Numbered from the stretch's first letter, positions 19,641 through 29,668 are shown. The stretch: 64,000 bases of DNA from Mycolicibacter sinensis (GCF_001667945.1 NZ_LZJK01000046.1:1-64000); one strand, 5' to 3'. Notes: a model not told the origin generated them from the letters alone. Program-made: numbers and translations.

Positions 19641-21476
19641 TCAGACGGCTGTCGTGGTCCGGTCAGCCTCGGCGGCCTGCGGCTGGTGGACGTGCGGACC
19701 GGGCTCGGCGGCGTAGAGCTCCTCGATCTCGTCGGCGTACTTGGCGGCAATCGGCCGGCGTTTCAGCTTCATGGTGAGCGTGACCTCGTCGCCGCCGGGC
19801 TCCCACAGCGTGGGCAGCACCCGGAAGCGCTTGATCTGCTCGACGCGCGAGAGCTTGGCGTTGCCGGCGGCGACCCCGGCAGCGATCTGCGCGATCACGC
19901 CCGGATCGGCGGCCAGCGCGGCCGGTGTCGCCTCGGCCACCCCGTGCGCGGCGGCGTAGGGCCCGACCGAGTCGGCGTCGAACACCAACAGCGCGGTGTT
20001 GTAGGGCCGCGCGTCACCGACGGTGACCATCGCCCCGATCATCGGGCACGACGCCAGGATGGCGTTCTCGATGTTGGCCGGCGACATGTTCTTGCCCGCG
20101 GCGTTGATGATCAGCTCCTTCTTGCGGTCGATCACCCGCAGGTAGCCGTCAGCGTCTTCTTCGAGGATGTCACCGGTGTGCAACCAGCCGTCGGAGTCGA
20201 TCGCCTCGGCGGTCCTGGCCGGCTCTTTGCGGTAGCCGCGCATCACCAGGGGCCCGCGGACCAGGAACTCGCCATCATCGGCGACGCGACTTTCCAGCCC
20301 CGGCAGCAACTTTCCGACGGTTCCCAGCCGGGCTTCGCGCGGATGCGCCGTCGATGCGACACAGCTGAGCTCCGACATGCCCCAGACTTCGCAGATCGGT
20401 ATCCCGATCCCGGCGAAGAAGCCCAGCGTCTCCTTGGGAATCGGGGCCGCACCCGAGACCGCCCACCGCAGTTCGTCCAACCCTATCCTGGCCCGTAGTT
20501 TCGACAGCACCAGGTCGTCGGCCCGGGCCCACTCCGCGGCGACATCGCCGGGCACCGGCTCGCCGGCCAGCAGTGCCGCAGATCGCTTCGCCCCGACCGC
20601 GAGCGCCCACTGCAGCGCGGCGCGGCGGTCGGGGTCGGGTTCACCGTCGACAGCGAATTCGATTGCCGCCTTGAGCTTCTCCCACACCCGCGGGACAGCC
20701 GCCCAGATGGTGGGCCGTACGTCGGGCAGTGCCCCGGCGATGGTCTTCACATCGGGAACGACGGTGACCTGAACGCCGAAGATCTCCTGGTTGTATAGCG
20801 CCATCGCCCGGTCGGCGATGTGCGCCGACGGCAGGTAGGAGGTGACGCGGTCGCCGTAGCGGACGCCCAGCACGGCGTCGAGGGCCCGGGCCTCGAACAA
20901 CAGGTTGGTGTGCGTCATCTCCACCCCTTTGGGGGCGCCGGTGGTGCCCGAGGTGTAGATCAGGGTGACGACGTCGTCGGGTTGTACTGCGCGCCAGGAG
21001 GATTCGAAGTCGAAGTCGGCGTGCCCCGCCGCCAGCAAATCGTCGAGAGACAGGGTTCCGGGCGGGTGCCCGTCGACGCACACGATGTGGTCGATGGACG
21101 CGCCGGCGGCCCGAATCGCCGCGACGTAGGCCTGCTCGCAGACCACCACCTTGGTGCCGGCGTTACCGAACAGGTAACCGAGCTGCTCGGCGGGCAGCGT
21201 GTTGTACACCGAGAACGACGTGGCCCCCGCGTGTTGAGCCCCGACCTCCAGCGGGTAGAACTCGATCCGGTTGGCCATCATCAGCGACACCGTGTCGCCG
21301 CGTCGCACCCCGAGGCCGGCCAGTCCGGCCGCCACCTGCTGCACCTGTGTCGCATACTCGCACCAGGTCAGCGTCTGCGTGCCGCCGACGGTTCGCAGTG
21401 CCACCGCGTCGGGATCGATGGCGGCCGTGCGCTGAAACGCCTCACACAAGGTGCCCACCGGCTTGCTGTTTGTCAT
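19641..21476 (-). CDS. Long-chain fatty acyl-CoA/AMP ligase (FadD11-like)
   Basis: Adenylate-forming enzyme that activates fatty acids. 611 residues. Seen: the P-loop-like VTLIYTSGTTGAPKGVEMTH, the YLPSAHIADR block, GMSELSC, the SDGWLHTGDILEEDADGYLR block with hinge IDRKKELI, and a C-terminal VTLTMKLKRRPIAAKY containing the likely catalytic lysine. ATG at 21476 with a GGGGGG-rich ribosome site. It follows echA by 23 nt, so the two form an activation plus hydration pair of fatty acid metabolism. Position resembles fadD11 in M. tuberculosis. Confidence 0.9.
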   Translation of the reverse strand: MTNSKPVGTLCEAFQRTAAIDPDAVALRTVGGTQTLTWCEYATQVQQVAAGLAGLGVRRGDTVSLMMANRIEFYPLEVGAQHAGATSFSVYNTLPAEQLGYLFGNAGTKVVVCEQAYVAAIRAAGASIDHIVCVDGHPPGTLSLDDLLAAGHADFDFESSWRAVQPDDVVTLIYTSGTTGAPKGVEMTHTNLLFEARALDAVLGVRYGDRVTSYLPSAHIADRAMALYNQEIFGVQVTVVPDVKTIAGALPDVRPTIWAAVPRVWEKLKAAIEFAVDGEPDPDRRAALQWALAVGAKRSAALLAGEPVPGDVAAEWARADDLVLSKLRARIGLDELRWAVSGAAPIPKETLGFFAGIGIPICEVWGMSELSCVASTAHPREARLGTVGKLLPGLESRVADDGEFLVRGPLVMRGYRKEPARTAEAIDSDGWLHTGDILEEDADGYLRVIDRKKELIINAAGKNMSPANIENAILASCPMIGAMVTVGDARPYNTALLVFDADSVGPYAAAHGVAEATPAALAADPGVIAQIAAGVAAGNAKLSRVEQIKRFRVLPTLWEPGGDEVTLTMKLKRRPIAAKYADEIEELYAAEPGPHVHQPQAAEADRTTTAV

Positions 21477-21499
21477 GTCGCCCCCCTGCTCGCCGCTGA

Positions 21500-22285
21500 C
21501 TAGCGCCGACTCACCTTTTGCAGATACGCCATCGCCGAGGCCTGTGACTCGGGATCGTGCACGGCCGTCACGAGTGCATCGGCATCGTTCCAGCTGCGCG
21601 CGGTGACCACCATCCCCTCGGTCACCGCATTGACCTGACGCTTGGTGCCGCACAACGTCAGCGCGGATTTCCCGACCAGCTTCTCGACCAGCTCATCGAC
21701 TTCATCGTCCAGATCGGCCTCGGGCACCACCCGGTTGAGGAATCCGGCCGCCTTCGCCTCGGCGGCGTCGAACGGCCGGCAGGTCATCACCAGCTCTTTG
21801 GTCAGCGATGGGCCGATCTCCCGGACCAGCCGCGGGATGCCGCCCCACGCCAGCGGGATACCCAGGTCGACTTCCGGGATGGAAAACCGGGTGTTCGCGG
21901 CGGCCACCCGCAGATCGCAGGCCGCGGCCAGCACCACGCCGCCGCCCACGCAGTGGCCGTGCAGGCGCACCACCGTCACCGCCCGCATGGCCTCGATCGC
22001 CTCGGCCATCCGCCGGCCGGCGTCCGCGGCCTCCCGCACGGCTGCCGCGCCGTCGGCAGCGGCGGCGAACGCAGCCAGATCCGCGCCGGCCGAGAAGGCC
22101 CGGCCACTGCCGGCGAAGACGACGACCTTGACCGCGGGCCGGGCGTCGAACCAGCGGGCCGCCGAGATCAGCTCCTGCAGGGTCACGGTGCTCAGTGGGT
22201 TGAGCTTGTCCGGGCGATTCAAGGTGATCGATCCACGCGCCCCCTCGGCCGCCACCGTGAGGGTGGTCGCCTGCTGCGTTTCCAT
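21500..22285 (-). CDS. Enoyl-CoA hydratase/isomerase family protein
   Basis: 261-residue crotonase-fold protein. Oxyanion-hole segments are FSAGADLAAF and LHGHCVGGGVVLAAACDLR; SIPEVDLGIPLAWGG follows. The position of the second catalytic Glu seems filled by E within SIPEVDLGI rather than in the usual GGVVLAAAC place, so hydratase versus isomerase activity is open. ATG at 22285 (METQQATT). It leads the echA-fadD-DUF488 unit and diverges from the methyltransferase at 22358. Confidence 0.88.
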   Translation of the reverse strand: METQQATTLTVAAEGARGSITLNRPDKLNPLSTVTLQELISAARWFDARPAVKVVVFAGSGRAFSAGADLAAFAAAADGAAAVREAADAGRRMAEAIEAMRAVTVVRLHGHCVGGGVVLAAACDLRVAAANTRFSIPEVDLGIPLAWGGIPRLVREIGPSLTKELVMTCRPFDAAEAKAAGFLNRVVPEADLDDEVDELVEKLVGKSALTLCGTKRQVNAVTEGMVVTARSWNDADALVTAVHDPESQASAMAYLQKVSRR

Positions 22286-22357
22286 GAGCGTTGACGTTAG
22301 CGGCGCGGTAGCGGCATTGGTTCCGGTTTCCCCGCGTATGTCCGATCGTCGCCTACG

Positions 22358-23200
22358 GTGAACCCCATGCCGATTGCCGTCACCGAGTTCAGCCTCCTCG
22401 AGCAGACCGCGTTTCTCACCGCCTACGCCCGCGCCCTCGACAACCGCTCCCCGACTCCGATTCTCGGCGACGAGTTCTCGGACCGGGTCGTCGGCCTGAT
22501 CGACTACGACTTCGACGGTTTCCGGATCCCGGCCAGCGTGGTGCGCCAGACGGCACTGCGGGCCAAGCTGCTCGATGACCGGGTTCGTAGGTTCACCGCC
22601 GCGAATCCCGACGCCGTCGTGGTGGATCTCGGCGCCGGGCTCAACGAGCCACTGGCGCGGGTGCAGCCGCCGGCGAGCGTCGACTGGTACAGCATCGATC
22701 TCCCGCATGTGGTCGCCCTGCGCGACAAGCTGCTGCCGGCTCAGCGCGCGGAGCACGTCATCGCGGCCGATCTGACGTCCCCGGACTGGACGGCCGGCAT
22801 CCCGGTCGGCCGACCGACCATGGTGATCGCCGACGGCCTGTTCGCCTTTCTCACCGAACCACAGGTCATCGCCCTGCTGGGGCGGGTTATCGACTACTTC
22901 GGGACCGGCGAGTTGGCGTTCAACGATTACGGCCGGGTCGGCGCGCTGAGCTCGCTGGGGATGAAGCTCGCGCCGCGAGGCATGTTCAGCGTGCTTCGCC
23001 ACGTCTGGGCCAACCCCGGCTTCACCGACCCGCACACCCCCGAGCGGTGGGAGCCGCGGCTGCGCCTGGTCGAGCAGGCCTGCCTGGCGCACGCCGCTGA
23101 AGTCGACGCATTCCCCCCGGCGGCTCGGCGGCTGACCCGGCTTGCCGGCCGGTTCAAGTCAGTGGCCGGCAAAGCCCGGGTGCTGCGTTACAAGTTCTGA
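22358..23200 (+). CDS. Class I SAM-dependent methyltransferase, leucine carboxyl methyltransferase-like
   Basis: About 280 residues. The SAM motif is VVVDLGAGLNEPLARV; VRQTALRAKLLDD and YSIDLPHVVALRDKLLP match the LCM/Ppm1 family, which methylates carboxyl groups of proteins or small molecules. Target unknown. GTG at 22358 or ATG at 22367 may start it; a TACGGT hexamer at 22353-22358 would make the ATG leaderless, which favours 22367. Confidence 0.8.
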   Translation: MNPMPIAVTEFSLLEQTAFLTAYARALDNRSPTPILGDEFSDRVVGLIDYDFDGFRIPASVVRQTALRAKLLDDRVRRFTAANPDAVVVDLGAGLNEPLARVQPPASVDWYSIDLPHVVALRDKLLPAQRAEHVIAADLTSPDWTAGIPVGRPTMVIADGLFAFLTEPQVIALLGRVIDYFGTGELAFNDYGRVGALSSLGMKLAPRGMFSVLRHVWANPGFTDPHTPERWEPRLRLVEQACLAHAAEVDAFPPAARRLTRLAGRFKSVAGKARVLRYKF

Positions 23201-23208
23201 GATGCCCG

Positions 23209-23952
23209 CTACAGCGGGACGTCACAGCCGCCGAGGAAGTCACACGGATTGAAGTCCAGAACGGCGAACGGGTCGTTCGGAATCACGTAATCCGGGATCT
23301 CCGGGGTCCACGAGTGGAACAAGCTGTTCCACAGCTGCTGTGGGGCCTCCTCGCCGAACTGGATCAGACCCGCCGAGACACCGTTGAGCGGGTCGGTCAC
23401 CACCGAGTAGGTGGTGCCGGCGGCGGACATGATCCAGTAGTTCAGATCGTGCGGACCCACACCGTTGAGGGTCACGTTGGTGAAGGCGCCATCGAACAGG
23501 TTGATCGTGTACATCGAGGCCCCGGCCAGATAGCCGAAGTTGCCCAGCACGCTCAGGTCTTCGGGGGTGTCGGCGTTCGGTATGAAGTCCCCGAATTGGT
23601 AGGCCGAGGTGGAGTAGAACGAGTTCCAGAAGTCCTCGATCTTGATGTTGTAGCCGCCGACCTCATCGCCGTTGAGGGTGACGTTGTAGAGCTGGTCACC
23701 CTTCCAGTCGGTGATCCACGGTCGGATGCCCTCGTAGGACCAGTCCCGGCCGACGCTTTCGCGCGTCAGTGGCTCCATCACCAAGCAGACCACGCCGTCG
23801 CAGGTCTCGTACGGCCCGTCCCATCCGGGCACCGGAGAGGTTCCGCCGGACTCGCCGGCGGCGTGAGCTGACGACATCGGCAGTATTACTGCGGCGAACC
23901 CAGCAGCGGCGCCTACCCCGAGCAGGGTGAGAAGACGACGCGATTTCCACAT
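23209..23952 (-). CDS. Secreted protein of unknown function, paralogue A
   Basis: 247 residues with a signal peptide (MWKSRRLLTLLGVGAAAGFA and SSAHAAGES). The mature protein has GPYETCDGVVCLVM near its start with two cysteines, DWKGDQLYNVTLNG, YNIKIEDFWNSFY and a second cysteine pair at the end (CDFLGGC). These blocks recur in the gene at 24109-24798, so the two are tandem paralogues. A GGAGG site precedes the ATG. I do not recognise a function; an exported beta-rich protein is a guess. Confidence 0.8.
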   Translation of the reverse strand: MWKSRRLLTLLGVGAAAGFAAVILPMSSAHAAGESGGTSPVPGWDGPYETCDGVVCLVMEPLTRESVGRDWSYEGIRPWITDWKGDQLYNVTLNGDEVGGYNIKIEDFWNSFYSTSAYQFGDFIPNADTPEDLSVLGNFGYLAGASMYTINLFDGAFTNVTLNGVGPHDLNYWIMSAAGTTYSVVTDPLNGVSAGLIQFGEEAPQQLWNSLFHSWTPEIPDYVIPNDPFAVLDFNPCDFLGGCDVPL

Positions 23953-24007
23953 GACTGCCTCCGTTAAGCTTGTTGCTCGTGCGCTTTGTGACGCCTCAGG
24001 TGACCAA

Positions 24008-24016
24008 ACGTTACAC
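24008..24016 (-). promoter_or_regulatory. Shared GTGTAACGT element upstream of paralogue A
   Basis: On the - strand GTGTAACGT lies 56 nt from the start of the gene at 23952. The same nine bases occur at 24851-24859, 53 nt from the start of paralogue B. Conserved placement suggests a common promoter element or activator site; nothing more can be said from sequence. Confidence 0.45.
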
Positions 24017-24024
24017 GTGTGTTA

Positions 24025-24040
24025 TCTGATTCATATCAGA
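24025..24040. promoter_or_regulatory. AT-rich inverted repeat TCTGAT-N4-ATCAGA
   Basis: A perfect 6-bp inverted repeat with a 4-bp spacer, followed at once by another TCTGAT (24042-24047) in an AT-rich patch unlike the surroundings. It lies about 75-90 nt upstream of paralogue A, close to the GTGTAACGT element, and could bind a dimeric regulator. Confidence 0.4.
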
Positions 24041-24108
24041 ATCTGATGAGATTTTTTGTTAACGCTGAGCCCCCGGTTCGTTTCGCCTCGACACCATATG
24101 CGTTGCTC

Positions 24109-24798
24109 CTACAGTCCCGCCACTTGGCCGTCGAGGTACTCGCTGGGGTCGAAGTCCAAGCCGGCCCACGGGTCGGCCGGGATCAGGTAGTCAGGCACCG
24201 AGACATAACTGGAATTATCGAGACTATTCCACAACAGCGTCGGCGCCGCATCTCCGGCGTACTGGATGTAGTCCTGGCTCGCCCCGTCCATCGTCACCTC
24301 GGTGTTGACGTAGTTCGGGGTGGTGACGATCCAGTAGGTCGCCCCGTTGGCGGCGTCGTTGATCGTCACCTGGTTGAAGTCGCCAAAGGTGGTGCTATAC
24401 ACCGTCGTACCGGTCAGGCCGGCGAACGCGCCGGGGTCGGCGCCGTCCGCGGCCGGAGTGTAAGCGCCATAGGTGTAAGTGGAGCTGGACATCAACGCCG
24501 ACCAGTAGTCCTCCACCTTGATGTCGTAGCTGCCCGCGTTGACCAGGGAACCGTCGGCCGCGGCCACCTCGACGTTGTAGACCTGGTCCCCCTTCCAGTC
24601 GGTGAAGTACGGCCGGAAGCCGCTGTAGGTCCAGGTGTCCGGGTTGTCGATGCCCATCACCAGACACGTCGCCCCGTCACAGGTCTGATAGGGGCCGGCA
24701 ACACCGGCGTGCGCAAGTGCTGCCGGCATGACGCACCCGGCGAACAGGGCGGCTGCTGCTCCCCCGAGCAACGCTAAGACGCGGTTTCGCACAGACAT
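24109..24798 (-). CDS. Secreted protein of unknown function, paralogue B
   Basis: About 229 residues with a signal peptide (VLALLGGAAAALFAGCVM then LAHAGVAG). It shares with paralogue A the blocks GPYQTCDGATCLVM, DWKGDQVYNVEV, YDIKVEDYWSALM and LLWNSLDN near the same positions, but lacks the C-terminal cysteine pair. ATG at 24798 is preferred to GTG at 24801 because an AAAGGA lies upstream at suitable distance. Function unknown. Confidence 0.8.
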   Translation of the reverse strand: MSVRNRVLALLGGAAAALFAGCVMPAALAHAGVAGPYQTCDGATCLVMGIDNPDTWTYSGFRPYFTDWKGDQVYNVEVAAADGSLVNAGSYDIKVEDYWSALMSSSTYTYGAYTPAADGADPGAFAGLTGTTVYSTTFGDFNQVTINDAANGATYWIVTTPNYVNTEVTMDGASQDYIQYAGDAAPTLLWNSLDNSSYVSVPDYLIPADPWAGLDFDPSEYLDGQVAGL

Positions 24799-24850
24799 CA
24801 CAGATGGTCCTTTTCCCCCGGGACCACACCAGTTGTGTGGGAAGTTTCAG

Positions 24851-24859
24851 ACGTTACAC
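24851..24859 (-). promoter_or_regulatory. Shared GTGTAACGT element upstream of paralogue B
   Basis: Second copy of the nine-base element described at 24008-24016, 53 nt from the ATG of paralogue B. The flanks are also alike (C-G-T-G-T or G-G-T-G-T before, T-G after). Confidence 0.45.
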
Positions 24860-24931
24860 CGGTGATGCTGTGTTGTTACGAGAAACGGATCTAAACGTTA
24901 CCTTGAGATTGAGCTTTCCCGGTCCGGCACG

Positions 24932-25342
24932 TCAACGGGCTCCATTGGGGCTGGAGTGCAGGGCCGGCGGGTGGATACCGCAGGTGCACGCGTCGATCGA
25001 CGGGCAGGTGCACTGCATACCCCACTCGATCACCGCGCGGGCGCGCGACAACGACTCGAGCTGGGCGTCGATCTCGGCGAGCTTGACCTGCGCCAGCGCT
25101 CGGCTCGCCGGGCGACCGGGCACGTCGTCGGCGAACAACAGCTGGATCTCGTCGAGGGCAAACCCCGCCGATTTGCACAGGCCGATGATCTCGAGACGGG
25201 CCAGCACCGCCTCGTCGTACCGGCGCTGCCCGCCCGCTCGCGCCGGCGGCGCCACCAGGCCGATCTGCTCGTAATAGCGCAACGTGGTCGCGGCGACTCC
25301 GCTACGGCGGGCCACCTCGCCAATCGTCAATCGGCCGGACAA
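24932..25342 (-). CDS. MerR-family transcriptional regulator with C-terminal cysteine cluster
   Basis: 136 residues: winged helix at the N-terminus (TIGEVARRSGVAATTLRYYE, GGQRRYDE), a coiled-coil dimer helix, then C111-x-C113-x5-C119-x-C121 and H124 in the tail. The paired CxC arrangement suits a metal or iron-sulfur cluster, as in redox or metal sensors of this family; which ligand is unknown. The start appears to be TTG at 25342 after an AGGGGGC site. It diverges from a PPOX/F420 oxidoreductase gene, the likely target. Confidence 0.85.
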   Translation of the reverse strand: MSGRLTIGEVARRSGVAATTLRYYEQIGLVAPPARAGGQRRYDEAVLARLEIIGLCKSAGFALDEIQLLFADDVPGRPASRALAQVKLAEIDAQLESLSRARAVIEWGMQCTCPSIDACTCGIHPPALHSSPNGAR

Positions 25343-25358
25343 CAGCGCCCCCTGGTGC

Positions 25359-25378
25359 TTGACTTAGAGTCAACTCTA
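25359..25378. promoter_or_regulatory. Probable MerR operator in divergent promoter
   Basis: Two overlapping perfect inverted repeats: TTGACT-TAG-AGTCAA (25359-25373) and TAGAGT-CA-ACTCTA (25365-25378). TTGACT also serves as a -35 hexamer, and a -10 near 25383-25389 would leave an 18-20 bp spacer, the long spacer typical of MerR-activated promoters, and a leaderless start at 25396. The MerR gene starts 17 nt to the left. Confidence 0.65.
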
Positions 25379-25395
25379 GGTTGTTCACTGGCGTC

Positions 25396-25845
25396 ATGCC
25401 CATACAACGACTCGACGAACTGCGCACAGCCCGCTACGCGCTGTTGCGGTCCTTCCGCCGCGACGGCTCGCCGGTGGCCACTCCGGTGTGGTTCGCGCTC
25501 GACGACGACACGGTGCTGTTCCGCACCAAGATCGGCCCCAAGACCCGGCGACTTGCGCTGCGCCCGGACGTCGAGCTGACCGCCTGCGATTACCGCGGCC
25601 GGTGCCGTGACGAGGCGCCAGCCGTTGCTGGCCGGGCCACCATTCTCTCCGGCGCCGAGGCCGAGGCCGCCAACCGCACCCTGCACCGGCGCTACGGCTG
25701 GCAGTGGAACGTGATGCCGATGATCACGGTTCCGGGCGTGACCAATGTGCACCGGGATCTGCCCCTGCGCGAGAAACTGCGGCGCGCGCTCAGCCGCACG
25801 CTGTGGCCGGACAGCGTCATCGTGGCCGTGGCCGTGGCCGTCTGA
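25396..25845 (+). CDS. PPOX-class F420-dependent oxidoreductase
   Basis: 149-residue split-barrel flavin-binding protein. The family pattern is clear: RYALLRSFRRDGSPVATPVW, FRTKIGPKTRRLALRPDVEL and TACDYRGR. Mycobacterial members mostly use F420 in place of FMN and reduce diverse small molecules; the substrate here is unknown. ATG at 25396 is used because the MerR-type promoter ends just before it. It ends in a repetitive VAVAVAV tail. Confidence 0.82.
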   Translation: MPIQRLDELRTARYALLRSFRRDGSPVATPVWFALDDDTVLFRTKIGPKTRRLALRPDVELTACDYRGRCRDEAPAVAGRATILSGAEAEAANRTLHRRYGWQWNVMPMITVPGVTNVHRDLPLREKLRRALSRTLWPDSVIVAVAVAV

Positions 25846-25991
25846 CCGGCCGTCGGCCTCACTCGGGCGCGCAGCCAGCGGACAGCCCGGCCGCAGAGAT
25901 CGCATCCGGGGCGCACGCCCTGGCGGAGTGGCAGTGGCCGGGCGGCCGATGAACCGGTGGTGAGGCCAAGCAGCGGTGTCGGGGGTAGCCG

Positions 25992-28900
25992 CTACCCGCC
26001 CAGGCACCCCGGTCCCAGCAGCGCCTTGAGGTCACCCATCAGCGCTGAGGACGGCGTCACCCGTAGCGACGGGTCCAGTTCCAGCACGGTGATCCGCTCC
26101 CCGCTGATCAGCCGCAGCTGCACCTGCGCCGTGCCGGGATGGCGGGTCAGCACCTGCTTGAGGGCGGTGACCTTGTCCATGGTGCATTGCCGGGTCGGCA
26201 GGCTGACCGCCAGCGGTCGATCCGCAGCGTTGCCGGAGAAGTCGGGCACCACCAGCTCGTTGGCGATCAGCGAGATCCGGTCGTCGCGGATGGCGACTTT
26301 GGCGTTGACCAGCACCACGGCGTCGTCGACGACCTCGGCGCCGTAGGCCGAATAGGTGTGCGGGAAGAACATCACCTCGATACCTCCGGTGAGGTCCTCC
26401 AATTGCGCTGAGGCCCAGGGCATTCCGTTCTTGTTCACCCGGCGGTTCACCGATGCCAGGATGCCGCCCACCCGCACCTGGGTGTCGTTGGCGATCTCAC
26501 CCTCCAGGATCGCCGGGATCTGGGTGTCGACCTGGGTGGCCAGCAGATGCGCGATGCCGTTGAGTGGATGTCCGGAGACGTAGAGTCCGAGCATCTCCCG
26601 CTCCAGGGCCAGTTTGTGCTTGTCGGCCCACTCCTCGTCAGGCACCCGGATCCCGAAAACGGCGTCGGTCCCAGCGGTTTCGCCATCCCCGCCACCGAAC
26701 AGGTCGAACTGCCCCATCGCCTGGGCTTTCTTGGTGCCCAGCACCGAGTCGACCGCGTCGGTGTGCACCAGGAACAGGCCCTTGCGCGGGTGGCCCAACG
26801 AGTCGAAGGCGCCGGCCTTGATCAGCGATTCGGTGACCTTCTTGTTGCAGGCGGCGATATCGATCTTGTTGAGATAGTCGGAGAAATCGGTGAACCGGCC
26901 CTTGTGGGTGCGGGTGCTGATCAGCGACCCGACCACGTTGGCGCCGACGTTGCGCACCGCGCCCAGCCCGTAGCGGATGTCCTCCCCGACCGAGGCGAAG
27001 TTCAGTTCGGATTCGTTGACGTCCGGCGGCAGCACCGTGATACCCAGCCGCCGGCAGTCCGCCAGGTACACCGCTGCCTTGTCCTTGTCGTCACCGACCG
27101 AGGTCAACAACCCGGCCATGTATTCGGCCGGGTAGTTGGCCTTGAGGTACGCCGTCCAGTAGGACACCAGCCCGTACCCGGCCGCGTGCGACTTGTTGAA
27201 CGCATACCCGGCGAACGGAAGGATGGTGTCCCACAACGCTTTGACGGCCTTCTCGGAGAACCCGTTGGCGGTCATGCCTTCGTAGAAGCCCTTGTACTCG
27301 GCCTCTAGGACCTCGAGTTTCTTCTTGCCCATGGCTTTACGCAGCGCATCGGCCTTGCCCATCGTGTAGGAGGCGACCTTCTGCGCGATGAACATGATCT
27401 GCTCTTGGTAGACGATCAAACCGTAGGTCTCGGAGAGGATGTCGCGCAGCGGCTCTTCGAGTTCGGGATGGATGGGCTTGATCGCCTGGCGGCTGTTCTT
27501 GCGGTCGGCGTAGTCGTTGTGGGCGTTCATGCCCATCGGCCCCGGCCGGTACAGCGCCAGCACCGCGACGATGTCGTTGAACTCGGTCGGCTGCATGCGG
27601 CGCAGCAGGTCACGCATCGGGCCACCGTCGAGCTGGAACACCCCGAGGGTGTCACCGCGGCCCAGCAATTCATAGGTGGCCGGATCGTCCATGGGCAACG
27701 AATCCAGATCCAGGTCGATCCCCCGATTGGCCTTGATGTTCTCCAGGCAGTCACCGATGATCGTCAGGTTGCGCAGGCCCAGGAAGTCCATCTTCAGTAG
27801 GCCGATTTCTTCGCACGACGGGTAGTCCCAGCCGGTGATGATGGCGCCGTCCTGGGGGCGTTTCCACAGCGGGATGGCGTCGATCAGCGGCTCGGAACTC
27901 ATGATCACCGCGCAGGCGTGCACGCCGGCGTTGCGGACCAGTCCTTCCAGGCCACGCGCGGTCTCGTAGATGGTGCGCACGTCGGGATCGGTGTCGATCA
28001 GCGTGCGGACCTCGGCGGCCTCCTTATACCGCTCATGGGTCGGGTCGGTGATGCCCGACAGCGGGATGTCTTTGGCCATGATCGGCGGCGGCAGCGCCTT
28101 GGTGATCCGGTCGGCGATCGCATAACCGGGCTGTCCATAGTGCACGCGGGCCGAATCTTTCAGCGCGGCTTTGGTTTTAATGGTGCCGAAGGTGATCACC
28201 TGTGCGACCCGGTCGCTGCCCCACCGCTCGGCGGCATAGCGCACCATCTCGCCGCGGCGACGGTCGTCGAAGTCGATGTCGATGTCGGGGGCCGACGGCC
28301 GCTCCGGGTTGAGGAAGCGTTCGAACAGCAGCCCATGCGGAATGGGATCGATGTTGGTGATGCCCAGGGCGTAGGCCACCAGCGACCCGGCCGCCGAACC
28401 GCGGCCCGGGCCCACCCGGATGTTGATCGAGCGCGCATAGTTGATCAGGTCCGCGACGATCAGGAAGTAGGACGGAAATCCCTTGCCGCAGATGACATCG
28501 ATCTCATAGCCGGCGCGATCGGTGTATTCCTGGGGCACACCGGCCGGAAAGCGCCTTTCCAGCCCGGCCGCCACTTCGTGACGCAGCCAGGACCCCTGGT
28601 CGTGGCCCTCGGGAACCGGGAATACCGGCATCCGGTCGCGCGGGGTCCAGATGTCGGCGTAGGACTGCACCCGCTCGGCGATCAGCAGGGTGGAATCGCA
28701 GGCGCCGGGGATGGTGTCGTCCCACAGCGCGCGCATCTCGGCGGCCGATTTCAGGTAGTAGCCGTCGCCGTCGAACTTGAACCGGGTCGGATCCGACAGC
28801 GTCTTGCCGGTCTGCACACACAGCAGCGCCTCGTGGTTCGCCGACGCATCGCGGGTGACGTAGTGGCAGTCGTTGGTGGCCAGCGCCGGGATGCCCAGCT

Positions 28901-29531
28901 TGCGGCCGACGTCCAGCAGCCCGTCGCGTACCCGGCGCTCGATGGACAGCCCGTGATCCATCAGCTCCAGGAAGTAGTTCTCGGCGCCGAAGATCTCCCG
29001 CCATTTCGCCGCCGACTCCAGTGCCTCGCGGTCCTGGCCGAGCCGCAGCCGGGTCTGCACCTCCCCCGACGGGCACCCGGTGGTGGCGATGATGCCCTCG
29101 GCGTGCTCGGCGATCAGCTCGGCGTCCATCCGCGACCACTTGCCCAGCTGGCCCTCGAAGGAGGCCAGTGAGGACAGCTTGAACAGGTTGCGCAACCCGG
29201 TGGCGTTCTCGGCGACCATGGTCAGGTGGGTGTAGGAGCCGCCGCCGGAGACGTCGTCGCTCTTCTGGCCGGGATCACCCCAGTGGACCCGGCGGGTGTC
29301 GAACCGGGAACCGGGGGCGATGTAGGCCTCCACCCCGATGATCGGCTTGATGCCGGCTTTGGTCGCGGCGTTGTAGAACTCACTGGCGCCGAACATGTTT
29401 CCGTGGTCGGTCATCCCGATCGCGGGCATCTCAAGCCGCTGCGCCTCGGCCAGCATGGGGGCGATCTTCGCCGCACCGTCCAGCATCGAGTACTCGGTGT
29501 GGTTATGCAGGTGTACGAACGAAGATCCCAT
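25992..29531 (-). CDS. dnaE1: DNA polymerase III subunit alpha DnaE1
   Basis: Replicative polymerase catalytic subunit. 1179 residues, the usual DnaE1 length. Domains in order: PHP exonuclease-like domain ([27 protein letters not shown]), polymerase palm with [12 protein letters not shown] carrying the catalytic aspartates, [17 protein letters not shown], thumb/fingers with [17 protein letters not shown], helix-hairpin-helix region, and a C-terminal OB fold ([13 protein letters not shown]). ATG at 29531 is the first residue of the PHP domain. Confidence 0.97.
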   Translation of the reverse strand: MGSSFVHLHNHTEYSMLDGAAKIAPMLAEAQRLEMPAIGMTDHGNMFGASEFYNAATKAGIKPIIGVEAYIAPGSRFDTRRVHWGDPGQKSDDVSGGGSYTHLTMVAENATGLRNLFKLSSLASFEGQLGKWSRMDAELIAEHAEGIIATTGCPSGEVQTRLRLGQDREALESAAKWREIFGAENYFLELMDHGLSIERRVRDGLLDVGRKLGIPALATNDCHYVTRDASANHEALLCVQTGKTLSDPTRFKFDGDGYYLKSAAEMRALWDDTIPGACDSTLLIAERVQSYADIWTPRDRMPVFPVPEGHDQGSWLRHEVAAGLERRFPAGVPQEYTDRAGYEIDVICGKGFPSYFLIVADLINYARSINIRVGPGRGSAAGSLVAYALGITNIDPIPHGLLFERFLNPERPSAPDIDIDFDDRRRGEMVRYAAERWGSDRVAQVITFGTIKTKAALKDSARVHYGQPGYAIADRITKALPPPIMAKDIPLSGITDPTHERYKEAAEVRTLIDTDPDVRTIYETARGLEGLVRNAGVHACAVIMSSEPLIDAIPLWKRPQDGAIITGWDYPSCEEIGLLKMDFLGLRNLTIIGDCLENIKANRGIDLDLDSLPMDDPATYELLGRGDTLGVFQLDGGPMRDLLRRMQPTEFNDIVAVLALYRPGPMGMNAHNDYADRKNSRQAIKPIHPELEEPLRDILSETYGLIVYQEQIMFIAQKVASYTMGKADALRKAMGKKKLEVLEAEYKGFYEGMTANGFSEKAVKALWDTILPFAGYAFNKSHAAGYGLVSYWTAYLKANYPAEYMAGLLTSVGDDKDKAAVYLADCRRLGITVLPPDVNESELNFASVGEDIRYGLGAVRNVGANVVGSLISTRTHKGRFTDFSDYLNKIDIAACNKKVTESLIKAGAFDSLGHPRKGLFLVHTDAVDSVLGTKKAQAMGQFDLFGGGDGETAGTDAVFGIRVPDEEWADKHKLALEREMLGLYVSGHPLNGIAHLLATQVDTQIPAILEGEIANDTQVRVGGILASVNRRVNKNGMPWASAQLEDLTGGIEVMFFPHTYSAYGAEVVDDAVVLVNAKVAIRDDRISLIANELVVPDFSGNAADRPLAVSLPTRQCTMDKVTALKQVLTRHPGTAQVQLRLISGERITVLELDPSLRVTPSSALMGDLKALLGPGCLGG

Positions 29532-29668
29532 AGGACCGCCAGTCTATGGCCGGGCACCGACCGAGCCCGGCGTGTCGTCGGGTGTGTCTTCCGGGCGGGC
29601 ATTTCCCGGGACAGCAGCCGCCGCCGTGCACTACGTTGAGGTGCGTCTGAAGCGGAGGAGACACATAC

